NCBI RefSeq assembly: GCF_003323715.1
Contig: NZ_QOIN01000048.1
Coordinates: 558,001 to 622,000 of the forward strand
Length of the DNA stretch: 64,000 nt
From: Streptomyces diacarni
Lineage (GTDB): Bacteria > Actinomycetota > Actinomycetes > Streptomycetales > Streptomycetaceae
Direction of reading: 5' to 3'
The notes beneath the pieces are model-generated. The model searched no databases, was not told the DNA's origin, and worked only from the letters and a program-made list of their open reading frames with translations. The translations under genes were made by a program, and so were the position numbers. Positions 8,828 to 18,528 of the stretch are shown in pieces; within the stretch, counting starts at the first letter, position 1; each line of letters begins with the position of its first letter.

Positions 8828-10018
8828 TCACAGCCGGGCCGCCTTCAGGGCCATGTGGAGTAGGAGGCGGTCCTCGCCCTCGTCCAGGTCGAGGCCCGTG
8901 AGGCGTTCCACGCGGGTGAGGCGGTAGTAGAGCGTCTGGCGGTGGATGCCGAGGGCGGCCGCGGAGCGGCCCGCCTGGCCCGCGCAGTCGAGGAAGACCT
9001 CGGCGGTGCGGGCGAGTTCGTGGTGGACGGGGCGCAGCAGGTCGCGGACGACGGGGTCGGGCACGGGCCCGGCCTGGGCGAGGCCCGTCAGCAGGCGGTA
9101 GGGCCCGAGGGTGTCCCACGCGGCGATCGCGTCCTCGGGGGGTTCGGCCGCGGCGGCCCGCGCGGCGGCCCGTGCCTCGCGCCAGGCGGTGGGCAGTTTG
9201 GCCAGCCCGGTGCGCGGCGAACTCAGCCCCGCGGTGGGGCCACCGCCGTCGCCCGCCACCGGAGGCCCTGCGGACCGCAGCAGCCGGCCGGCCGCCGCGC
9301 GGGCCGCGTCCAGCCCGTGCGGGGTGCGCAGCCGTACGAGTGCGGCCAGCGCACCGTCGCGTACGCACTGTGCCGCGAGCCGGGGGAGCGCGCCCGTAAG
9401 GGGGGACTGGCCGGACGCGCCGGGGTCCTCGTCCTGTTCCCAGGGGAGGACGGCCACCACGGCGAGCGGGCCGGACGCGGCGTCTCCCAGTGCGGCGGCC
9501 AGCGCGGCGACCGCTTCGTCACGCGCGCCGCCGCCCCGCTCGGCCAGGGCCGCGCTCAGTAGCTCCCCGGTCCGCTCCTCGGCGCGGAAGTGCGCGGCGA
9601 GCTGGGCGCCGGTGCGTTCCGCGACCGTCATCGCGGCGGTCAGCCGGGGGTCGGCCAGGTCGAGTGCGCCGTCGTCGAGGAGCCAGATGTAGCCGTACAC
9701 CACGCCCCGGTCCCGCACGGGCAGGCAGATCCGGCCGTGCACCACCCCGGCTGCCGGGTCGGGAGGGATGCGGACGGGGCCTGTGGCGCGGGTGATGCCG
9801 TAGTTCTCGAAGAACGCGCGCACGGCGGGCGCCGACCTGCGTTGCAGGATCGTACGGGTGCGCACCGCGTCCAGCGCCAGTTCGTGGCCCTGGCCCTCCT
9901 CGTCGCCGCTCTCGTGCGCGCCGAAGGCGATCAGTGAGAAGTCACGGGCCTCCAGGGTGGCGGGGGTGCCCAGCAGCTGGGAGACCTCGTCGATCAGCGC
10001 CTGGTAGTCCTCCCGCAT
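8828..10018 (-). CDS. PucR/CdaR-type transcriptional regulator, probable regulator of proline catabolism
   Basis: A 396-residue protein ending in the PucR-type helix-turn-helix (AAALGIHRQTLYYRLTRVERLTGLDLDEGEDRLLL), the C-terminal DNA-binding domain of this family. The centre (about residues 150-300) resembles the GGDEF-like sensory domain found in such regulators. The ATG at 10018 gives the typical start MREDYQALIDEVSQLLG, with GGAGGG upstream; a longer in-frame extension to 10081 is less likely. It is divergent from the proline dehydrogenase gene, which suggests proline-responsive control of that operon. A perfect 20-bp palindrome lies between them. The ligand is inferred, not shown. Confidence 0.85.
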   Translation of the reverse strand: MREDYQALIDEVSQLLGTPATLEARDFSLIAFGAHESGDEEGQGHELALDAVRTRTILQRRSAPAVRAFFENYGITRATGPVRIPPDPAAGVVHGRICLPVRDRGVVYGYIWLLDDGALDLADPRLTAAMTVAERTGAQLAAHFRAEERTGELLSAALAERGGGARDEAVAALAAALGDAASGPLAVVAVLPWEQDEDPGASGQSPLTGALPRLAAQCVRDGALAALVRLRTPHGLDAARAAAGRLLRSAGPPVAGDGGGPTAGLSSPRTGLAKLPTAWREARAAARAAAAEPPEDAIAAWDTLGPYRLLTGLAQAGPVPDPVVRDLLRPVHHELARTAEVFLDCAGQAGRSAAALGIHRQTLYYRLTRVERLTGLDLDEGEDRLLLHMALKAARL

Positions 10019-10088
10019 GCCCGTCCGGCCCTCCGTGCCACTCGTCCGCTTTCCGCGCCGCACGCCGTCGTCGCGCTCCACCGACCAT

Positions 10089-10108
10089 TCTCATACATCT
10101 GTATGAGA
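10089..10108. promoter_or_regulatory. Perfect 20-bp palindrome, candidate PucR operator
   Basis: TCTCATACA (10089-10097), spacer TC, TGTATGAGA (10100-10108). It is AT-rich against a GC-rich background and sits in the 253-bp divergent region between the PucR-type gene and proline dehydrogenase. Position and symmetry suggest an operator; the binding protein is inferred from adjacency. Confidence 0.6.
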
Positions 10109-10271
10109 TCCGGTCCACGGACACGTGACAGCTGTCGATGGTCCGCGCCCGGCCGCGCTCCTTACCTTCGAGGTGGCTCAGCGCACCCGCTGTCCGGTAC
10201 CGCCGTGAGGCACCGCCCCCAGCACCCCGCGCCGCCGAGCCGCCCACAAGAACAATCCGTGGAGGTGCCCC

Positions 10272-11198
10272 GTGCTGGGACCCGTGCTCCTCGCCGCCGC
10301 GCGCAGCGACAGCATCCGCCGCCTCGTCTCGGCCGCTCCGGTCACCCGCCCGATGGTGGACCGGTTCGTGGCGGGCGAGCAGCTGGAGCAGTGCCTGACC
10401 AACGTCACCTCGCTCACCGGGCGCGGCATGCAGGTCACCGTCGACCACCTGGGCGAGGACATCACCGACCGCTCGGAAGCCGTCCGCAACCGCGACGCCT
10501 ATCTCGCGCTGACCGACGCGCTGGCCGGTGCCGGGCTGGCCGAGCACGTGGAGATGTCGGTCAAGCTCTCCGCCTTCGGGCAGGCCCTGCCGGGCGGACA
10601 CGACCTGGCGCAGCGCAACGTGCTGCCCGTCGTCGAGGCCGCCACGGCCGCAGGCACGACCGTCACCCTCGACATGGAGGACCACACCACGGTCGACTCC
10701 ACGCTGGCGATCCTCGGACAGCTGCGCGAGCGTTTCCCCCGCACCGGGGCCGTCGTCCAGTCCTACCTCTTCCGCACCGAGGACGACTGCCACGCGCTGG
10801 CCGGCGAGGGCTCCCGCGTCCGCCTCGTCAAGGGCGCCTACAAGGAGCCCGCCGCCGTCGCCTTCCAGAACAAGGGCGAGGTCGACAAGGCGTACGTGCG
10901 CTGCCTGAAGGTCCTCATGGCGGGCAAGGGCTACCCGATGGTCGGCTCCCACGATCCCCGCATGGTGGCCATCGCCCAGGACCTCGCCGAGCGTTACGGT
11001 CGGAAGAAGGACGAGTACGAGTTCCAGATGCTGTACGGCATCCGCGAGGCCGAGCAGGAGCGGCTGGTCGCGCAGGGCCACGGCATGCGCGTCTACGTCC
11101 CCTACGGCACGGACTGGTACGGCTACTTCATGCGCCGCCTCGCGGAGCGCCCCGCCAACATGGGCTTCTTCCTGAGGTCCCTCGTCAGCCGGGGCTGA
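10272..11198 (+). CDS. Proline dehydrogenase (monofunctional)
   Basis: FAD-dependent oxidation of proline to pyrroline-5-carboxylate. The 308-residue monofunctional enzyme is a TIM-barrel protein with family signatures MSVKLSAFGQALPGG, RLVKGAYKEP, MVGSHDPRM and the C-terminal VPYGTDWYGYFMRRLAERPAN. The GTG start at 10272 has a near-perfect GGAGGTG 6 bases upstream. It precedes the P5C dehydrogenase gene by 79 bases, forming the two-gene proline degradation unit that Gram-negatives fuse as PutA (gene called putB or prodh elsewhere). Confidence 0.95.
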   Translation: MLGPVLLAAARSDSIRRLVSAAPVTRPMVDRFVAGEQLEQCLTNVTSLTGRGMQVTVDHLGEDITDRSEAVRNRDAYLALTDALAGAGLAEHVEMSVKLSAFGQALPGGHDLAQRNVLPVVEAATAAGTTVTLDMEDHTTVDSTLAILGQLRERFPRTGAVVQSYLFRTEDDCHALAGEGSRVRLVKGAYKEPAAVAFQNKGEVDKAYVRCLKVLMAGKGYPMVGSHDPRMVAIAQDLAERYGRKKDEYEFQMLYGIREAEQERLVAQGHGMRVYVPYGTDWYGYFMRRLAERPANMGFFLRSLVSRG

Positions 11199-11277
11199 GA
11201 AGGTGACGCCCGCACCGTCATCGGCCTGACGGCCCCACCTACACGACGCCCGAATCCCTCGATCACAAGGAGCAACC

Positions 11278-12909
<1,632 letters not shown>

Positions 12910-12921
12910 CACCCCCAGCCC

Positions 12922-12973
12922 CCACACGTACCGGAGGCCCGGCCCGCGAGGGCCGGGCCTCCGGTACGTGTGG
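12922..12973. terminator. 24-bp perfect-stem terminator after P5C dehydrogenase
   Basis: The left arm 12922-12945 and right arm 12950-12973 are perfectly complementary over 24 bases, closed by a GCGA (GNRA-class) tetraloop. No U-tract follows. It is the longest perfect stem noticed in the window. Confidence 0.85.
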
Positions 12974-13003
12974 CCGAAACCGTGTGGCTCTCGTCTCAGA
13001 TAG

Positions 13004-13064
13004 TAGGAAGCCCAACTAATTGGCGAGACAACACGGCTTCCGGCTCCTATCTTTGTAGGAAGCC
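13004..13064. promoter_or_regulatory. Repeated TAGGAAGCC elements upstream of a small ORF
   Basis: TAGGAAGCC occurs at 13004-13012 and again at 13056-13064, with its partial complement GGCTTCC at 13035-13041. TCCTA-N6-TAGGA forms a small dyad at 13045-13060. This AT-richer stretch precedes the 42-codon gene at 13204. It looks like a promoter/operator region; the cognate factor is unknown. Confidence 0.4.
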
Positions 13065-13203
13065 GATCGTTCCGCTCGACCGAGCATCTCGCGGATGCGA
13101 CGCCCGTGCCTCCGGCAGGTGACCCCTGCCGCACCGGCGGTCCCCGCACCTTTGGCTGTTCCGGCAGATCTCTCCTCGCACCGCGCAGAAGGAGTTGTTA
13201 CCC

Positions 13204-13332
13204 ATGGCCACGCCCACAGCCGACCACGTCCCCGCCTCCCGCCTCCGCCGCTCGCGAGCGGCCGCACAGCTCCGCGAGGAGGACCGCCGCAATGCGGCGA
13301 AGGCCTTGCAGCGAGCCTTCGACCGCCGCTGA
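13204..13332 (+). CDS. Small basic protein of 42 residues, unknown function
   Basis: An ATG at 13204 follows AAGGAG with a 9-base gap. The ORF encodes 42 residues beginning MATPTADHVPASRLRRSRA and ending AAKALQRAFDRR. It is rich in Arg and Ala, with a helix-forming, amphipathic segment (AAAQLREEDRRNAAKALQRAF) and no signal peptide or cysteines. The good ribosome binding site, consistent codon bias and a hairpin right after the stop (13333-13352) support translation. It sits between the proline operon and leuB but is probably transcribed from its own promoter in 12974-13203. No function recognised. Confidence 0.65.
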   Translation: MATPTADHVPASRLRRSRAAAQLREEDRRNAAKALQRAFDRR

Positions 13333-13352
13333 CCATGCCCGTGGGGGCATGG
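13333..13352 (+). terminator. Short hairpin after the 42-residue ORF
   Basis: CCATGCCC (13333-13340), loop GTGG, GGGCATGG (13345-13352), followed by a pyrimidine-rich run. It is immediately downstream of the small ORF stop codon and is a candidate terminator. Confidence 0.5.
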
Positions 13353-13474
13353 TGGCCCCCCTTGGTCTTCTCCTTCTTTCGTGAGGGTGCCCTCGGCCGT
13401 GGTGGGGGCTCCGCCCCCAGGAGCCCCCACTCGGCGTGCTCAGCGCACAAAGGGTCCGCCATGCGGACAACCCC

Positions 13475-13503
13475 GTGTCACCGCATGGGACAACGAGTAG
13501 GCT
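13475..13503 (+). promoter_or_regulatory. Candidate leaderless promoter of leuB
   Basis: GTGTCA (13475-13480), 17-base spacer, TAGGCT (13498-13503), then 7 bases to the leuB ATG. No ribosome binding site precedes that ATG, so transcription probably begins at or next to the start codon. Confidence 0.5.
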
Positions 13504-13510
13504 CCGCCGC

Positions 13511-14575
13511 ATGTCTTCAGGAACGGCCTCCCACACGGACCGCACCATCGACCTCGCAGTGATTTCCGGCGACGGAATCGGCCCGGAGGTCGTCGCCCAG
13601 GGCCTCAAGGTCCTCACCGCCGTCCTCCCGCAGGAAGTGAAACTGGAGACGCACGAGTACGATCTCGGCGCCAAACGCTGGCACGCGACGGGCGAGACCC
13701 TCACCGACGCCGAGCTGGAGAAGCTCAAGGGCCACGACGCGATCCTGCTGGGCGCCATCGGCGACCCGGGTGTGCCCTCGGGCGTGCTGGAGCGCGGCCT
13801 GCTGCTGAAGCTGCGCTTCGCCTTCGACCACTTCGTCAACCTGCGCCCCTCGAAGCTGTTCCCGAACACGACCTCGCCGCTGGCGGGCCGCCCGGAGATC
13901 GACTTCGTCGTCGTCCGCGAGGGCACCGAGGGACCGTACGTCGGCAACGGCGGCACGATCCGCAAGGGGACCCCGCACGAGGTCGCCAACGAGGTGAGCG
14001 TCAACACCGCGTACGGCGTGGAGCGGGTCGTGCGCGACGCGTACGCGCGGGCCCAGGCCCGTCCGGCGAGGAAGCTGACGCTGGTGCACAAGAACAACGT
14101 CCTGGTGCACGCGGGCCACCTGTGGAAGGACACGTTCGACCGGGTGGGCCGGGAGTTCCCCGAGGTGAGCACCGACTATCTGCACGTGGACGCGGCCACG
14201 ATCTTCCTGGTCACGGACCCGGCGCGGTTCGACGTGATCGTCACCGACAACCTGTTCGGCGACATCATCACCGACCTCGCGGCGGCCGTGAGCGGTGGTA
14301 TCGGTCTGGCGGCGTCCGGGAACATCAACCCGACCCGCGAGTTCCCCTCGATGTTCGAGCCGGTGCACGGCTCCGCTCCGGACATCGCGGGCTCCGGCAA
14401 GGCCGACCCGACGGCCACCGTGCTCTCCGTCGCGCTGCTGCTGCGCCACCTGGGCTTCGAGGCGGAGGCCGCCCGGGTCGACGAGGCGGTCACCGCGGAC
14501 CTGGCGGAGCGGGGCGAGACGGCTCGCACCACGGACGAGATCGGCGAGGCGCTGGCCGCCCGCGTGGCCGGCTGA
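13511..14575 (+). CDS. leuB: 3-isopropylmalate dehydrogenase
   Basis: NAD+-dependent oxidative decarboxylation in leucine synthesis. The 354-residue protein starts MSSGTASHTDRTIDLAVISGDGIGPEV and carries the isocitrate/isopropylmalate dehydrogenase signature DNLFGDIITDLAA (metal-binding Asp residues) and EPVHGSAPDIAG. An alternative in-frame Met at 13436 is rejected because the extension is not family-like and the -10 element lies inside it. The gene is separated from leuCD and leuA, as is typical for Streptomyces. Confidence 0.96.
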   Translation: MSSGTASHTDRTIDLAVISGDGIGPEVVAQGLKVLTAVLPQEVKLETHEYDLGAKRWHATGETLTDAELEKLKGHDAILLGAIGDPGVPSGVLERGLLLKLRFAFDHFVNLRPSKLFPNTTSPLAGRPEIDFVVVREGTEGPYVGNGGTIRKGTPHEVANEVSVNTAYGVERVVRDAYARAQARPARKLTLVHKNNVLVHAGHLWKDTFDRVGREFPEVSTDYLHVDAATIFLVTDPARFDVIVTDNLFGDIITDLAAAVSGGIGLAASGNINPTREFPSMFEPVHGSAPDIAGSGKADPTATVLSVALLLRHLGFEAEAARVDEAVTADLAERGETARTTDEIGEALAARVAG

Positions 14576-14614
14576 CACCTCCGGCGGGCGCTCTCGCCCC
14601 GGAAGCCACCCAGC

Positions 14615-14647
14615 TGAGGACCGCCGTCGCGAAGACGGCGGTCCTCA
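14615..14647. terminator. Terminator after leuB
   Basis: A 14-bp perfect stem, TGAGGACCGCCGTC (14615-14628) with its complement (14634-14647), and loop GCGAA. There is no U-tract. Confidence 0.75.
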
Positions 14648-14878
14648 CTGCGGCCGCGCCTCACCCCAGGCGGCGCCGTCGCCGCGTACAGCGGCTCGTA
14701 CCCGCGTCCGAAAAAGGTTGACCCCCGCGCGATAATCGGGGGTGAGGGACCGCCCCATGGGGGAGGACTCGGACGTCCGAGCAGTACGCGCCGCAGCCAG
14801 GGGAGTGACCGGGAGAGCGGCCACGCTCTCCCGGGCCGCCGGGGCAGGTCCGCAAACGTACGAGCGAAGGACGCGGAC
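14648..14878 (+). promoter_or_regulatory. ilvE upstream region with hairpins
   Basis: The region contains TTGACC near 14718 and an inverted repeat CCCCCG-N9-CGGGGG just after it, which may be a promoter with an overlapping operator. A 9-bp hairpin GGGAGAGCG (14811-14819)/CGCTCTCCC (14824-14832) follows in the 5' leader. No convincing leader peptide was found. Roles are inferred. Confidence 0.35.
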
Positions 14879-15985
14879 ATGACGACGCCCCGTATCGATT
14901 TCGACCGCAAGCCCGCGGCGCAGCCGGTCGCTGACGCCGAGCGGGAGGCCGTGCTGGCGAACCCCGGGTTCGGGCGGTACTTCACCGACCACATGGTCAC
15001 CATCCAGTGGACCGAGGGCCGGGGCTGGCACGACGCGCGGCTGGAGCCGTACGCGCCTCTCCAGCTCGACCCGGCGAACATGACGCTGCACTACGCGCAG
15101 TCGATCTTCGAGGGGCTCAAGGCGTACCGGCAGCCCGACGGCTCGGTGAAGGTCTTCCGTCCGGACGCCAACGCCCGGCGTTTCCAGCGCAGCGCGCGGC
15201 GTCTGGCGATGCCCGAGCTGCCGGTGGAGACGTTCATCGAGGCGTGCGATCTGCTGGTGGGGCAGGACAAGGCGTGGGTGCCGAGCGAGGGCGAGGCCTC
15301 GCTGTACCTGCGGCCGTTCATGTTCGCGAGCGAGGTGGGGCTCGGGGTCAAGCCGGCGAACCAGTACACGTTCATGGTGATCGCTTCCCCGGCGGGCTCG
15401 TACTTCCCCGGTGGGGTCGAGCCGGTGTCGGTGTGGCTGTCCGAGGAGTACGTGCGTGCGGCGCCGGGCGGCACGGGTGAGGCGAAGTGCGCGGGCAACT
15501 ACGCCGCCTCGCTGGTCGCCCAGGCCGAGGCGGCCGAGCACGGCTGCGATCAGGTGGTCTGGCTCGACGCGGTGGAGCGCCGGCACATCGAGGAGATGGG
15601 CGGCATGAACCTCTACTTCGTCTACGGTTCGGGTGCCGACGCGCGGATCGTCACTCCGGCGCTGACGGGGACGCTGCTGCCCGGGATCACCCGTGACTCG
15701 CTGCTGAGGATCGCGGCCGACATGGGCTACGAGACGGGCGAGGCGCGGATCACGACCGACGAGTGGCGTGCGGGCAACGCGGACGGCTCCCTCACGGAGG
15801 TGTTCGCGTGCGGTACGGCGGCCGTGATCACCCCTGTGGGTGAGGTGAAGTCGTCGCGGGACGAGTGGAAGGTCGGCGACGGTACGGCGGGGGAGATCAC
15901 GCTGAGGCTCCGCGAGGCGCTGCTGGCCGTCCAGACGGGCCACGCGGAGGACACGCACGGCTGGATGCACACGCTGGGCTCCTGA
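14879..15985 (+). CDS. ilvE: Branched-chain amino acid aminotransferase
   Basis: PLP enzyme for the final transamination to Leu, Ile and Val. The 368-residue class IV (type II, eukaryote-like) enzyme has the family core LHYAQSIFEGLKAYRQPDG, the PLP-lysine segment GEAKCAGNYAASLVAQ, the signature EEMGGMNLYFVYG and the ITTDEW/FACGTAAVITPVG region that binds the cofactor phosphate. ATG 14879 follows GAAGGA. It completes the pathway begun by ilvBNC and leuB and has its own upstream region. Confidence 0.96.
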   Translation: MTTPRIDFDRKPAAQPVADAEREAVLANPGFGRYFTDHMVTIQWTEGRGWHDARLEPYAPLQLDPANMTLHYAQSIFEGLKAYRQPDGSVKVFRPDANARRFQRSARRLAMPELPVETFIEACDLLVGQDKAWVPSEGEASLYLRPFMFASEVGLGVKPANQYTFMVIASPAGSYFPGGVEPVSVWLSEEYVRAAPGGTGEAKCAGNYAASLVAQAEAAEHGCDQVVWLDAVERRHIEEMGGMNLYFVYGSGADARIVTPALTGTLLPGITRDSLLRIAADMGYETGEARITTDEWRAGNADGSLTEVFACGTAAVITPVGEVKSSRDEWKVGDGTAGEITLRLREALLAVQTGHAEDTHGWMHTLGS

Positions 15986-16226
15986 GCCGGGCGCTGAGCC
16001 AGGTCCTGGGCCACCGGCCCCGAGCCGGCCCCGAGCCGGGTCCTGGCCGCGTTCCGAGCCGGGTAAGTCCTGGAGGACATCGCGGGACGTGTCGTGGTAA
16101 GTCCGGAACGGATCGCGTGTACATGTACCTGACATGCGGCGGTGGGGCGTCCGTGGCCGCCGGGTCTCCCCGCGGCGCTGGGATGACGGGTGTCATCGTC
16201 CGTCTCCCGGAAGGCCGCGATCCACG

Positions 16227-17873
16227 ATGCCGCACCTTCAGGTGTCCCAGCAGGAGCAGGCAAGTCAGCAGGAGACAAGAAGGGCGGCGGCGGCACTGGG
16301 CCGTCGCCGCTTCCTGACCGTTACCTCGGCCGCCGCGGCGCTCGCCTTCGCCACGAACCTGCCGGGCAGCGCCCGGGCCGCGGAGGCCGACGCCAGGTCG
16401 GCGGTGAAGGCCGAACCCTTCACGCTGGGCGTCGCCTCCGGCGATCCGCTGCCCGGATCCGTCGTGCTGTGGACCCGGCTGGCGCCCGAGCCCTACGAGA
16501 GCGGCGGCGGACTGCCCAGGGCCCGCATCGCCGTCCAGTGGGAGATCGCCCACGACCGCCGCTTCCGCCGCGTCGCCCGGCGCGGCAGCGCCACCGCCCA
16601 CCCCGAGCTGAACCACACCGTGCACGTGGAGGCCGAGGGCCTGGACGCGGACCGCGTGTACTACTACCGCTTCCGCGCCGGCAAGTGGACCAGCCCCGTC
16701 GGCCGCACCCGCACCGCACCCGCCGCGGGCGCCGACCTGGGCGAGCTGCGGCTGGCCGCCGTCTCCTGCCAGGCGTACCACGACGGCTACTACACCGCCC
16801 ACCGCCACCTCGCCGAAGAGGACGTCGATCTGGTCTTCCACCTGGGCGACTACCTGTACGAGTACGCCGTCGACGCGCACGGCGGCGCCCGCGCGTACAC
16901 CGACCGGACCCTGCCGGCGGTCTTCGACCGCGAGATGGTGACGCTGGAGGACTACCGGCTGCGATACGCCCTCTACAAGAGCGACCCGGACCTGCGCGCC
17001 GCGCACGCCGCCCACCCCTTCCTCGTGACCTGGGACGACCACGAGACGGAGAACAACTACGCGGGCGACGTGCCCGAGGACGACGGCTCGGCGCAGGACT
17101 TCCTGGTGCGCCGGGCCGCCGCCTACCGCGCGTACTGGGAGAACCAGCCGCTGCGCCGCCCGCAGAAGCCCGACGGGCCCGACATGCGGCTCTACCGCAG
17201 GCTGCGCTTCGGGAAGCTGGCCCAGTTCGACATCCTCGACACCCGCCAGTACCGCTCCGACCAGGCCTACGGCGACGGCGCCCAGCGCCCGGGCCCCGAG
17301 TCCGAGGATCCGTCGCGCACGATGACAGGCGCCGCTCAGGAGCGCTGGCTGATCGACGGATGGCGGGCCTCGGACACCCTGTGGAACGTGGTGCCCCAGC
17401 AGGTGACCTTCTCCGAGCGCCGCACCGACGACACCCCGGGGTACAAGGTCAGCATGGACGCCTGGGACGGCTATCCGGCCTCCCGCGCGCGGCTGCTGGC
17501 GGGCGCGGAGTCGGCGGGGATCGAGAACCTGATGGTGCTCACCGGGGACGTCCACAAGGGCTACGCGTACGACATCAAGCACGACTTCGGGGACCAGGAC
17601 TCGCGCACTCTGGGTACCGAGATCGTCGCCACCTCCATCACCAGCGGCAAGGACGGTGAGGACAAGCCCGGCAACTGGGACGCCTACCGGGGCGCCAACC
17701 CGCACATGAAGTTCTACAACGGCCGCCGCGGCTATGTGACGGTGCGGCTGGACAAGCATCAGGGCCGGGCCGACTTCCGCACGGTCACCGCCGTGACGAA
17801 GCCCGGCGCGCCGATCAGCACGGCCGCCTCCTTCGTCACCGAGGTGGGCAGCCAGGGGCTGCGGGAGGTGTGA
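16227..17873 (+). CDS. phoD: PhoD-family alkaline phosphatase/phosphodiesterase, Tat-exported
   Basis: The 548-residue secreted enzyme hydrolyses phosphate esters with Ca/Fe cofactors. The N-terminus has a twin-arginine signal (GRRRFLTVTSAAAALAFATN, arginines 26-28) with likely cleavage after SARA. PhoD motifs follow: FHLGDYLYEY, WDDHETENNYAGD, WNVVPQQVTF and LTGDVHKGYAYD. ATG 16227 is chosen because it gives a compact Tat signal, although the frame stays open upstream. A perfect GTACATGTAC palindrome lies upstream at 16119-16128; I could not identify clear PHO-box repeats. The 3' end overlaps the convergent minus-strand gene by 38 bases. Confidence 0.9.
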   Translation: MPHLQVSQQEQASQQETRRAAAALGRRRFLTVTSAAAALAFATNLPGSARAAEADARSAVKAEPFTLGVASGDPLPGSVVLWTRLAPEPYESGGGLPRARIAVQWEIAHDRRFRRVARRGSATAHPELNHTVHVEAEGLDADRVYYYRFRAGKWTSPVGRTRTAPAAGADLGELRLAAVSCQAYHDGYYTAHRHLAEEDVDLVFHLGDYLYEYAVDAHGGARAYTDRTLPAVFDREMVTLEDYRLRYALYKSDPDLRAAHAAHPFLVTWDDHETENNYAGDVPEDDGSAQDFLVRRAAAYRAYWENQPLRRPQKPDGPDMRLYRRLRFGKLAQFDILDTRQYRSDQAYGDGAQRPGPESEDPSRTMTGAAQERWLIDGWRASDTLWNVVPQQVTFSERRTDDTPGYKVSMDAWDGYPASRARLLAGAESAGIENLMVLTGDVHKGYAYDIKHDFGDQDSRTLGTEIVATSITSGKDGEDKPGNWDAYRGANPHMKFYNGRRGYVTVRLDKHQGRADFRTVTAVTKPGAPISTAASFVTEVGSQGLREV

Positions 17874-18396
17874 GCAGACGCCGGCGGCCGCCCGTCGGAC
17901 CGACGCCGAGGCGGAGCTCCGCCCACACGGTCTTCCCCGACGGCGGCCGATCGGCGACGCCCCAGCGTGCTGCCACGGCCTCGACCAGGCACAGGCCGCG
18001 ACCGGACTCCTCGTCGGCGCCGGGAAGCGGACGCGGAGCGGTGGCCGACTCCGAAGGCGTCGGCCACCGCTCCCCGCGCCCGTCCGCGACCTCGACGCGC
18101 AGCGTCCTGGGCAGGAGTAGCCCAGGACCGAGCGTCAGCCGCAACTGGAAGTCCCGTCCGGCCAGCCGCCCGGACGGCACGCAGCCGTGCAGCACGGCGT
18201 TGGCCGTCAGCTCGCCGATGAGCAGCGCCGCCCTGACGCTGACGTCACTGTCGTAAGGCCAGCCCCAGTCGGCCAGGCGCTGCACCCCCATCAGCCGGGC
18301 GAGGCGCGCCCCCCGCCGGGTGGAGCTGAAGAGCTGGCTGAACTCGTGGACGGGCGAGGGGATCGAGGTGGGGATCGTGCGTGCTGCGTTGTGCAT
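17836..18396 (-). CDS. RsbW-like histidine-kinase-type ATPase (anti-sigma/regulatory) protein
   Basis: A 186-residue protein with a HATPase_c_2-type fold: N-box region VRAALLIGELTANAVLHG, central beta sheet, and G-box SGRGLCLVEAVAARWGV. Such single-domain ATPases act as anti-sigma-factor kinases or uncharacterised regulators in Streptomyces. ATG at 18396 (MHNAARTIPTSIPSP) is preferred; neither it nor the upstream Met at 18447 has a strong ribosome binding site. It is divergent from the XRE regulator and convergent with phoD, with their 3' ends overlapping. The partner is unknown. Confidence 0.8.
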   Translation of the reverse strand: MHNAARTIPTSIPSPVHEFSQLFSSTRRGARLARLMGVQRLADWGWPYDSDVSVRAALLIGELTANAVLHGCVPSGRLAGRDFQLRLTLGPGLLLPRTLRVEVADGRGERWPTPSESATAPRPLPGADEESGRGLCLVEAVAARWGVADRPPSGKTVWAELRLGVGPTGGRRRLLTPPAAPGCPPR

Positions 18397-18528
18397 GGGT
18401 GGGCTGTCTCTCTGTGAGGGCCGTGGACCAGTTGTCACGATGCGCATTCAGAGAGTGATCGAGCCGCGTACGCTCCCGGAAGGGGCGACATCTCAACAAC
18501 GCCCGTGTCACGGAGAGAAGCTGATCGC

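Noticed and set aside
14756..14810. Possible leader peptide starting ATGGGGGAGGAC before ilvE
   Set aside because: No in-frame stop close by and no run of branched-chain codons.
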